Source of the DNA: Bacteroidota bacterium
Lineage (GTDB): Bacteria; Bacteroidota; Bacteroidia; Flavobacteriales_F; PHOS-HE28
Assembly (NCBI GenBank): GCA_018267155.1
Contig: JAFDZE010000072.1
Location: 1,800 to 65,799, forward strand
DNA length: 64,000 nucleotides
Direction of reading: 5' to 3'
Positions within the stretch are counted from its first letter, which is position 1. Every line of letters starts with the position of its first letter. This document shows positions 57,657-64,000 of this stretch, piece after piece. Below the pieces are notes generated by a model, which saw nothing but the letters and a program-made list of their open reading frames with translations, was not told the origin of the DNA and ran no database searches. Position numbers and translations under genes: made by a program.

Positions 57657-58364
57657 CTACCTCCCAGTGAGGTACACGTAGTCCATCAACACGCTGCGAA
57701 GTAGCTCCTCGGCGTGCAGTTCAGTGGTGATCCCGAGCTCGCTCTTCACCCGATCGGTCATCGCCTGGATCGTCTTCGCCCTGCGTTGGCTGGTGCTCCG
57801 CAGGACCCGCTGGATCAGGCGTGCGTGCGCATCGCCCATGCGGAGCACCTCCGGATGGACCGGGACGTAGCCCTCGGGGATGTCGGCCAACAATGTGTCG
57901 CTCAATTGATACCGACGCTTCATCGAGACCACGCAGGTGCCCGCAGCGATATCGCCCAAGCGCTGCCCCTTGCCGTTGAACAGGATCACCACCGCCCCAA
58001 CGAAGGCCAACGCATCGATGGGCCGGAGCATCCAGCGCATGAGGTAGTGGCCCAGTCCGGGTTGGCCGCCATCGAGCCGCGCCACCTTCAGGTCCAGCGC
58101 GCGCTTGCCGATGCTCTTGCCATCCATGAACAGCTCGAACAGCAGGTTGTAGAAGGTCCACGGGATCCCGAAGATCAGGATCCAGAACCACTGCGGAAAG
58201 GATCCGAAGGAGATGTCCAGCCCATCGATGATCTGGTACACCAGGATCGTCCATCCGGCCAGCACGGTCCAATCCAGCATGGAGGCCAGTCCGCGGCCCA
58301 CGATGGTGGCCACGTGATGCTCGATCACCACGTTCTGCGGTGTGTCGATCCGGATCGTTTCCAT
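57657..58364 (-). CDS. RDD family membrane protein
   Basis: A 235-residue membrane protein of the RDD family. VATIVGRGLASMLDWTVLAG contains the R...D signature, GKSIGKRALDLKVARLDGGQ the second block, and FNGKGQRLGDIAAGTCVVSM the third. About four membrane segments; the C-terminal 80 residues are cytosolic and helical. RDD proteins are often found beside SpoIIM and MoxR-DUF58 operons, as here, where it is divergent from spoIIM. Confidence 0.92.
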   Translation of the reverse strand: METIRIDTPQNVVIEHHVATIVGRGLASMLDWTVLAGWTILVYQIIDGLDISFGSFPQWFWILIFGIPWTFYNLLFELFMDGKSIGKRALDLKVARLDGGQPGLGHYLMRWMLRPIDALAFVGAVVILFNGKGQRLGDIAAGTCVVSMKRRYQLSDTLLADIPEGYVPVHPEVLRMGDAHARLIQRVLRSTSQRRAKTIQAMTDRVKSELGITTELHAEELLRSVLMDYVYLTGR

Positions 58365-58371
58365 GCTGGGG

Positions 58372-58379
58372 CCAATGTA
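58372..58379 (-). promoter_or_regulatory. Possible -7 box of the RDD gene
   Basis: TACATTGG on the minus strand lies 7 nt before the ATG at 58364. Confidence 0.35.
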
Positions 58380-58469
58380 CGGGACAGTGGTCCGGAGTCG
58401 CGACAAGTTCGCCCGGATCCCGGCCATCCTCTGCCCTACCACTGTCCCTGTGCACGGTGCTTCCTGCTC

Positions 58470-58477
58470 TATGTTTG
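58470..58477 (+). promoter_or_regulatory. -7 box of the SpoIIM-MoxR operon
   Basis: TATGTTTG is an exact TAnnTTTG match, 14 nt before the ATG at 58492. No TTTG is present at -33. Confidence 0.5.
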
Positions 58478-58491
58478 CCGGAAGTCACCAG

Positions 58492-59460
58492 ATGCGGGAA
58501 GCGGCCTTCGTACAGCGGAACAAGGAGAAGTGGCAGCGCCTGGAGCAGGTGCTGGCGCACGGGAACAAGGGCCTGAGCGCCGATGAGACCACCTCGCTGT
58601 ACATCGAACTCACGGACGACCTGAGCTACGCGCGCACCTTCTTCCCCGGCACGCCGGTGGCCGGTTACCTGAACGAGTTGGCCGTGGGACTGCACCAGCA
58701 TGTGCACCGCAGCCAGAAGACCGGTGGTGGCCGCATGATCACCTTCTGGACCAAGGAACTACCGCTCGTTCTGGCAGCCACCCGCAAGCAGTTGCTCATC
58801 TCGGCGGCCGTCTTCTTCACCGCCTGCCTCATCGGCGCGGTGAGTGCGCACCACGACGACACCTTCACCCGGCTGATCATGGGCGACGGCTATGTGAACA
58901 TGACCCTGGAGAACATCAAGAACGGGAAGCCCATGAACGTGTACGGCACCACACCCGAGATGGACATGTTCTTCGCCATCACACTGAACAACATCATGGT
59001 GTCGTTCTTCGCTTTCGCGCTGGGTGTGGTGTTCAGCTACGGCACCTGGCTCATGCTCATGTACAATGGTGTGATGCTGGGCTGCTTCCAATACTTCATG
59101 TATCAGCAGGGCGTGCTGCGCGAAAGCGTGCTGAGCATCTGGATCCACGGCACCATCGAGATCAGCAGCATCGTGATCGCCGGTGCGGCCGGCATCGTGA
59201 TGGGCAACGGACTGCTCTTCCCCGGCACCTTCACGCGGCTCACCAGCTTCATGCGCAGTGCGCAGCGCGGCCTGAAAATCGTGATCGGCCTGGTGCCCTG
59301 CTTCATCCTGGCCGGTTTCCTCGAGTCGTTCGTCACGCGCCACAGCCCGGAGATGTATCCTTGGGCCAGCGCAGCGATCATCCTGGGGAGTCTGGCCTTC
59401 ATCATCCTGTATTTCATCGTGTATCCTTTCCATGTCGAGCGCAGCCTCCGAAACGCGTAG
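58492..59460 (+). CDS. Stage II sporulation protein M-like membrane protein
   Basis: A 322-residue protein. Residues 1-90 are a cytosolic helical domain (REAAFVQRNKEKWQRLEQVL). Five or six membrane segments follow with SpoIIM features (FFAITLNNIMVSFFAFALGV, LSIWIHGTIEISSIVIAGAA). In non-sporulating Bacteroidota this protein is part of RDD/SpoIIM/DUF4129/MoxR/DUF58 clusters, with an unknown envelope role. The ATG at 58492 follows an exact -7 box. Confidence 0.93.
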   Translation: MREAAFVQRNKEKWQRLEQVLAHGNKGLSADETTSLYIELTDDLSYARTFFPGTPVAGYLNELAVGLHQHVHRSQKTGGGRMITFWTKELPLVLAATRKQLLISAAVFFTACLIGAVSAHHDDTFTRLIMGDGYVNMTLENIKNGKPMNVYGTTPEMDMFFAITLNNIMVSFFAFALGVVFSYGTWLMLMYNGVMLGCFQYFMYQQGVLRESVLSIWIHGTIEISSIVIAGAAGIVMGNGLLFPGTFTRLTSFMRSAQRGLKIVIGLVPCFILAGFLESFVTRHSPEMYPWASAAIILGSLAFIILYFIVYPFHVERSLRNA

Positions 59461-60337
59461 TACCGGCGCTGCGGTATCGTCCGACACGGGCTTCCGCCAG
59501 GTGCGCGACCTGAGCGACACGATCAGCACGGGGTTCCGCTTCATCCGCGCGCACGCGAGCACCTTGTACCGCCCGCTCTTCTTCATCTGCATGCCCATCC
59601 GCATAGTTGCCAGCCTGCTGCTGGGCTCCTTTTTCCAGACCATCCAAGGTGCGGGCGGCCCGGGCACCGGCGGTTTCATCAGCATGTTCGCCGGGTACGT
59701 GCTCGCAGGCCTCTCCTTCCTGCTGGCCAGCGCCGTGATCTGCGAGTACATGCGCCTGGTGATGCTCTCTCCGGGAACGCGCCCAACGCTGGGTGCGGTT
59801 TGGCGCGAAACACGGCGCAACATCATTTTCTACCTCGTTCTCAGCTTCGTCACCGGGGCGATGATGACCATGGGCTTCTTCCTCCTGGTCATCCCGGGTA
59901 TCTTCCTGCTCGTGGTCTTCCAGTTCAGCTACCCGCTGCACGCCTTCGAGCGGGCGGACTTCGGTGCGTGCATCGGTCGTGCCTTCTCCCTGGCCTGGGG
60001 GCGCTGGTGGATGACCTTCGCGCTGCTCATCGGCCTATTCGGCATGGCCGTGCTGCTGCACGCCGCCATCGACATCCCCGGATGGTTGATCACGGGCTTC
60101 GGCTCACTCAGCGGGATGGACTGGACCGAGGATCCCGAAGGTGCGGGCCGTCGCATGCAGTGGTTCTTCACCTTCTTCGCGCTGATCGCCAGTGTGACCG
60201 AATTGATCGTGACACCCTTCGTGCAAGTGCCCATGTGCTACCACATGCTGAGTACCCTGGAACGCAACGAGGCGCCCGGCCTGCTGGAAGAGGTGCATCG
60301 CTTCAGCCTGGAACCCAGCCCTACCGCCAAGGGATGA
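59432..60337 (+). CDS. Hypothetical polytopic membrane protein
   Basis: A 301-residue membrane protein with about six helices (LYRPLFFICMPIRIVASLLL, FAGYVLAGLSFLLASAVICE, NIIFYLVLSFVTGAMMTMGF, LVIPGIFLLVVFQFSYPL, MTFALLIGLFGMAVLLHAAI and FFTFFALIASVTELIVTPFV). It looks like the membrane parts of DUF4013/GDPD-associated proteins, without a catalytic domain. It overlaps spoIIM by 29 nt, so it belongs to the same unit. Confidence 0.85.
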   Translation: MSSAASETRSTGAAVSSDTGFRQVRDLSDTISTGFRFIRAHASTLYRPLFFICMPIRIVASLLLGSFFQTIQGAGGPGTGGFISMFAGYVLAGLSFLLASAVICEYMRLVMLSPGTRPTLGAVWRETRRNIIFYLVLSFVTGAMMTMGFFLLVIPGIFLLVVFQFSYPLHAFERADFGACIGRAFSLAWGRWWMTFALLIGLFGMAVLLHAAIDIPGWLITGFGSLSGMDWTEDPEGAGRRMQWFFTFFALIASVTELIVTPFVQVPMCYHMLSTLERNEAPGLLEEVHRFSLEPSPTAKG

Positions 60338-61278
60338 CGGTCCGCTGCCGCATGCTGTTCGTGGTGTTGGCCGCACTGGTGACAGGCTGCGACCCGGACC
60401 GCGTGGCGGAGCGCGAAGCGCGTGAAGCCCAAGAACAGGCCACGCTGGATTCCCTGAACACCGCGGCCGAAGCGGAGGCCGCGGCCATGGTGGACTCCGT
60501 GGCCGAAGCTCTGGCGGCGGACAGTTCCCCGGAACTCGATTCCACTGGCGCGTGGAACTTCAACGAGGACGAGGTCGCCGTTACCGAAGAAGAGGTGGAG
60601 GAACTCAGCCCCGAGGACTGGTCCAGGCTGGCGCAGGACACCGTCCAGGTACGTAACGTGCACTTCGACCAGGCCGCACTCGATGCCTACCTGAGCGATC
60701 CGGACCTGGACTACGACCGCGAGCGGCACGAGGAACGACTCTGGTGGACGCGTTTCATGCGCTGGCTGAACGACCGATTGAACGACCTCTTCGGATCCAA
60801 GGGCGGGCGACTGGTCTTCGACAACATCGAGTGGATCATCCTGGCCATCGCGGTGCTCACCGTGCTCTGGTTCTTGCGCAAGCGACTCTTCGGTGGCGTG
60901 TTCGGCATGGACGCACAGCGGGCACGACAGGTAACGGAGATGGAGGAGGACATCGCCGAGCTGGACCTGGACAAGCTGCTGCGCGAGGCCGAACAACGCG
61001 AGGACTGGCGGCTCGCGCTGCGCTACCACTGGCTGAAGGTCCTGCGCAAGCTGTTGGACGAGGGGCGCATCCGCTGGCAACCGCGCTCCACCGATGCCGA
61101 TTACCTCGCCCAATTGAAGGATCCCGCCCTGCGCGCCACCTTCAGCGAGCTCAGCTTCATCTTCAAATGGGTGTGGTACGGTGACGCCCCCATGGACCGC
61201 ACGCGATACCAGCGGCTGCGTCCCGTGTTCGAGGCCGCTCATTCATCCGCCCCGGCGGCACCGGCCCAACGCGCATGA
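60334..61278 (+). CDS. DUF4129 domain lipoprotein-like membrane protein
   Basis: About 314 residues. A lipobox-like sequence (LVTGC, Cys19) is followed by an acidic Ala/Glu-rich stretch (25-95), one membrane segment (IEWIILAIAVLTVLWFL) and a cytosolic DUF4129 domain (LREAEQREDWRLALRYHWLK, SFIFKWVWYGDAPMDRTRYQ). It overlaps its neighbours by 4 nt on both sides. A start at the second Met (60352) is possible. Confidence 0.88.
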   Translation: MTVRCRMLFVVLAALVTGCDPDRVAEREAREAQEQATLDSLNTAAEAEAAAMVDSVAEALAADSSPELDSTGAWNFNEDEVAVTEEEVEELSPEDWSRLAQDTVQVRNVHFDQAALDAYLSDPDLDYDRERHEERLWWTRFMRWLNDRLNDLFGSKGGRLVFDNIEWIILAIAVLTVLWFLRKRLFGGVFGMDAQRARQVTEMEEDIAELDLDKLLREAEQREDWRLALRYHWLKVLRKLLDEGRIRWQPRSTDADYLAQLKDPALRATFSELSFIFKWVWYGDAPMDRTRYQRLRPVFEAAHSSAPAAPAQRA

Positions 61279-62525
61279 GCAAGGGGGAACGCACCATCGT
61301 GATCGGTACCGTTGTGGTGGTACTGCTCATCCTGCTGCTGCAGACCATCGCCCCGCGCGAGACCAACTGGACCGAAACCTTCAGCGCGCACAAACGCTCG
61401 CCCTGGGGCTGCGAACTGGTGGTGGAGCGCGCCCGGGATCTTTTTCCCCAAGGAGTGACCCTCTCCCATGATCCGCTCTACCTGACGGCGCAAGCGCGAC
61501 CCGACACCATCATCAGCAGCGGGCCGGTGAACCACATCCTCATCGACGAGCAGGCCAGTTGGGACTCCCTGGACCTGACCCACCTGTTGAAGATGGTGGA
61601 ACAGGGGGACAACGCCTTTGTTGCCGCCAGACAATGGTGGGGCACAGGCAACCTGCTGGACACACTGAACATCAGTTCCGACTACCGTTGGACCCCGAGT
61701 GAATGGAGCGAGGAGATCAACACGTTCGTGCACGCCGACACCACCGTGATCCGCTTCGCCACCCAGCCGCTCCGCTGGGACAGCGCCTCCCGCTTCGTGC
61801 GTGGCGACCATGACTACATGTTCGAACGGTTCCCGATAGACAGCACCGAGGTGCTCGCCGTGAAGGAGAAGACCGACAGCACGGGCACGCACCGCTATCC
61901 GGTGCTGCTCCGCATGCGCTGGGGCAAGGGGCAATTCTACCTGTGCACCACACCGAACGCCTTCACCAACTACGCGCTCCTGCGTCCCGAGGCGCGCCAT
62001 TTCATGGAGGCCACCTTCGCCCTGCTCCCCGACCGGCCCGTGATCTGGGACGAATTCTACAAGACCGGTCGCATGGAGAGTTCAACACCGCTGCGCTTCG
62101 TCCTCGACCGAACACCGTTGAAGCGTGCCTACTGGACCATGATCGTCCTGCTGGCCCTCACCATCCTGGTGCATGCCCGCCGCCGCCAACGCGCCATTCC
62201 GGTGCTTGAGCCCGTGCGCAACACCAGCCGCGATTTCGCCGAGACCATCGGCCGCATGTATTATTTCACGGGCGACCATGCCGACCTGGCCCGGAAGATG
62301 TGCCTGTACTTCAAGGATGAATTGCGCCAGCGCCTCTACCTGCGCCGCACGGTGTGGGACGAGGAGGACATCGCCACCATCGCCGCACGCACCGGCATCC
62401 CGATCACCGAATGGCAGAGCGCCTTCCGACTGATCGCTCACTACGAGACCGCTCCGCACGTGAGCGAGGAACAACTCATGCAACTCAACAGGTCCCTCTC
62501 GCGCCTGCGCGAACGGATCGCCTGA
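61275..62525 (+). CDS. DUF4350 domain-containing protein
   Basis: A 416-residue protein with an N-terminal membrane helix (IVIGTVVVVLLILLLQTIAP), an extracytoplasmic DUF4350 domain (SPWGCELVVERARDLFPQGV, HILIDEQASWD), a second helix near residue 285 (YWTMIVLLALTILVHA) and a cytosolic tail. It is typical of the MoxR-DUF58 envelope operons in Bacteroidota. The molecular function is unknown. Confidence 0.88.
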   Translation: MSKGERTIVIGTVVVVLLILLLQTIAPRETNWTETFSAHKRSPWGCELVVERARDLFPQGVTLSHDPLYLTAQARPDTIISSGPVNHILIDEQASWDSLDLTHLLKMVEQGDNAFVAARQWWGTGNLLDTLNISSDYRWTPSEWSEEINTFVHADTTVIRFATQPLRWDSASRFVRGDHDYMFERFPIDSTEVLAVKEKTDSTGTHRYPVLLRMRWGKGQFYLCTTPNAFTNYALLRPEARHFMEATFALLPDRPVIWDEFYKTGRMESSTPLRFVLDRTPLKRAYWTMIVLLALTILVHARRRQRAIPVLEPVRNTSRDFAETIGRMYYFTGDHADLARKMCLYFKDELRQRLYLRRTVWDEEDIATIAARTGIPITEWQSAFRLIAHYETAPHVSEEQLMQLNRSLSRLRERIA

Positions 62526-62565
62526 TCACCGATCATCCATACCGCGCGCTGTGCGCCAACAGACC

Positions 62566-63585
62566 ATGACAGACCCCACCGGCACGAACCTCGACGCCAC
62601 CACCCCACCTCAGGATCCCGGCTACATCCCTTCCCTCCCACTGGCCGAATTGCGCAACACGGCGGACCGGCTCCGCGCCGAGGTACAGAAGGTGATCGTG
62701 GGCCAGGAAAAGGTACTGGACCTCCTGCTCATCGCCCTGCTGAGCGATGGACACGTGCTTATCGAAGGCATGCCAGGCCTGGCAAAAACACTCACGGCCA
62801 AACTGCTCGCGCGCACCGTGGACACCGGTTTCAGCCGTATCCAGTTCACACCTGACCTGATGCCGAGCGATGTGATCGGCACCAGCGTCTTCGACCCGCG
62901 CACCAGCACCTTCGAGTTCAAGTCCGGTCCCATCTTCAGCAACATCATCCTCATCGACGAGATCAACCGCGCACCGGCCAAGACCCAGGCGGCGCTCTTC
63001 GAGGCTATGGAGGAGCGACAGGTCACCGTGGACGGCCGTTCTTATCCGCTCGGAGCACCCTTCCTGGTGGTGGCCACGCAGAACCCCATCGAACACGAAG
63101 GCACCTATCGCCTCCCCGAAGCGCAGCTCGACCGCTTCCTCTTCAAGGTGGAGATCGGCTATCCCGGTGTGGACGACGAGGTGGCCCTGTTGCAACGCAG
63201 CCAGGAAGGCGCGGACCGCATGAGCACCGCACACATCCGACCGACGATCTCACCCGCTGAGCTGCGCCATGCCCGCACACTGGCCGCTGGCGTGCGTTGC
63301 GACGAGAAGCTCGTTCGATACATCGCGGAGATCATCCACGCCACACGCAACGACCGCACCTTGATGCTCGGCGCTTCGCCACGTGCCAGCCTGGCCACCT
63401 TGCGCGCTTCCAAGAGCGCGGCGGCCATCCAAGGGCGCGACTTCGTGGTGCCCGAGGACATCCAACTCGTCCTGCCGCCCGTGCTGCGCCACCGGATCCT
63501 GCTGACCCCCGAACGCGAAATGGAAGGCCTTCGGCCCGACGAGGTGGTGGCGCAGTTCATCGCCAAAGTGCCCGTGCCCCGGTGA
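62566..63585 (+). CDS. MoxR family AAA+ ATPase
   Basis: A 339-residue AAA+ ATPase. Walker A is GMPGLAKT, Walker B IILIDEINRAPAKTQAALFE, sensor 1 VATQNPIEHEGTYRLPEAQL, and the lid includes GASPRASLATLRASKSAAAI. MoxR proteins act as chaperones that load cofactors or complexes. The ATG at 62566 is preferred over an in-frame GTG at 62551. The next gene starts within its stop (GTGA). Confidence 0.96.
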   Translation: MTDPTGTNLDATTPPQDPGYIPSLPLAELRNTADRLRAEVQKVIVGQEKVLDLLLIALLSDGHVLIEGMPGLAKTLTAKLLARTVDTGFSRIQFTPDLMPSDVIGTSVFDPRTSTFEFKSGPIFSNIILIDEINRAPAKTQAALFEAMEERQVTVDGRSYPLGAPFLVVATQNPIEHEGTYRLPEAQLDRFLFKVEIGYPGVDDEVALLQRSQEGADRMSTAHIRPTISPAELRHARTLAAGVRCDEKLVRYIAEIIHATRNDRTLMLGASPRASLATLRASKSAAAIQGRDFVVPEDIQLVLPPVLRHRILLTPEREMEGLRPDEVVAQFIAKVPVPR

Positions 63586-64000
63586 GCAACGCCCTGCGAT
63601 CGTTCTTCCTCACCTCCCGATTCTTCGGGATCGGATGGGGCATCGTGGCGCTCTTCTGCGCCGCGTTCCCCTTTCCGTTCCTGCTGCCCGTGGCCACCGG
63701 GCTCCTGGTCGCGCTCGCTGCGGTCACACTCGTGGACACCCTCCTGCTCCATCGCGTGAGGTCCGGCATCAACGCATCGCGCAACACGCTGGACAAATGG
63801 AGCAACGGCGATGAGAACCCCGTGACCATCACCGTGACGAGCCGCTACGGCATACCCGTGGATGTCCGCGTGCTGGATGAACTCCCCTTCCAATTCCAGG
63901 AACGTAGCCTGGACCTGCATGCGCGGATACCGCCCGGGGGAACACGGGAACTGAACTACATGGTGCGGCCCGTGGAACGCGGTGTGTACACCTACGGCGC
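63582..64000 (+). CDS. DUF58 domain-containing protein, 5' part
   Basis: The gene starts at GTG 63582, overlapping the moxR stop, and runs off the window; 139 codons are visible. It begins VSNALRSFFLTSRFFGIGWG, with two membrane segments (WGIVALFCAAFPFPFLL and VATGLLVALAAVTLVDTLLL) followed by the extracytoplasmic strand region (NPVTITVTSRYGIPVDVRVL, then DELPFQFQE). This is the usual N-terminus of DUF58 proteins, whose vWA-like DUF58 domain would lie beyond the end. MoxR-DUF58 pairs are standard partners. Confidence 0.85.
   Translation, partial: MSNALRSFFLTSRFFGIGWGIVALFCAAFPFPFLLPVATGLLVALAAVTLVDTLLLHRVRSGINASRNTLDKWSNGDENPVTITVTSRYGIPVDVRVLDELPFQFQERSLDLHARIPPGGTRELNYMVRPVERGVYTYG

Overview
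The window comes from a GC-rich member of the Bacteroidota, most likely a Flavobacteriales-type environmental lineage. Four large secreted proteins carry type IX secretion (T9SS) C-terminal sorting domains. Start codons mostly lack Shine-Dalgarno sequences. Promoter-like sites follow the Bacteroidota pattern TTTG-N19/20-TAnnTTTG; the clearest is at 45231-45262. I saw no prophage, insertion sequence or CRISPR array. One tRNA gene, tRNA-Ala(CGC), is present at 19254-19327.

Layout. 1-690 is a gene-free block of hairpin repeats. 691-1278 is yqgE. 4904-1275 (minus) is a five-gene operon: lipase, DUF4440 lipoprotein, rhomboid protease, HAD phosphatase, class IV aminotransferase. 6995-5112 is rpsA (ribosomal protein S1), divergent from an ABC exporter (7290-9176). 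9744-16168 (minus) holds two giant T9SS proteins built of CUB-like repeats. 16267-22316 is a glycan and housekeeping group: GH2 beta-mannosidase, CutC, tRNA-Ala and a GH92 alpha-mannosidase. 22322-25840 (minus) holds a radical SAM protein, an SGNH-like protein and an AlgI-like MBOAT acyltransferase. 26205-28682 is PEP synthase, followed by a secreted M1 peptidase and a small T9SS protein.

32635-44912 is the most interesting part. It contains two divergent operons that meet at 38522-38688. The minus operon encodes two paralogous 54-55 residue peptides ending LKRGGWD(R/G)N, then an MccB/ThiF-type adenylating enzyme, then two paralogous TPR histidine kinases and one NarL-type response regulator. 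The enzyme keeps the features of microcin C synthetase MccB: a GxGGxG loop, NLxRQ and SADxP, and an N-terminal domain of about 95 residues. Both peptides end in asparagine, the residue MccB modifies. I therefore read this as a microcin C-like nucleotide-peptide pathway wired to its own two-component system. The plus operon encodes four tandem paralogous secreted beta-helix proteins and a repeat protein. The two promoters are mirror images: each has a TACCAC-N4-GTGGTA-like dyad exactly 24 bp upstream of a CAnnTTTG box.

45309-53855 is a dense plus-strand array headed by an ArsR repressor: eight SRPBCC/AHSA1 proteins (one fused to DUF1801), two more DUF1801 proteins, and GyrI-like, VOC, ICMT-like, DUF2200 and YdeI-like proteins. 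Two decayed 3' fragments of an SRPBCC gene lie further on (55690-55798 and 57356-57526), around an AraC regulator and a membrane protein. 57657-64000 holds an RDD protein divergent from a SpoIIM / membrane protein / DUF4129 / DUF4350 / MoxR / DUF58 operon that runs off the window.
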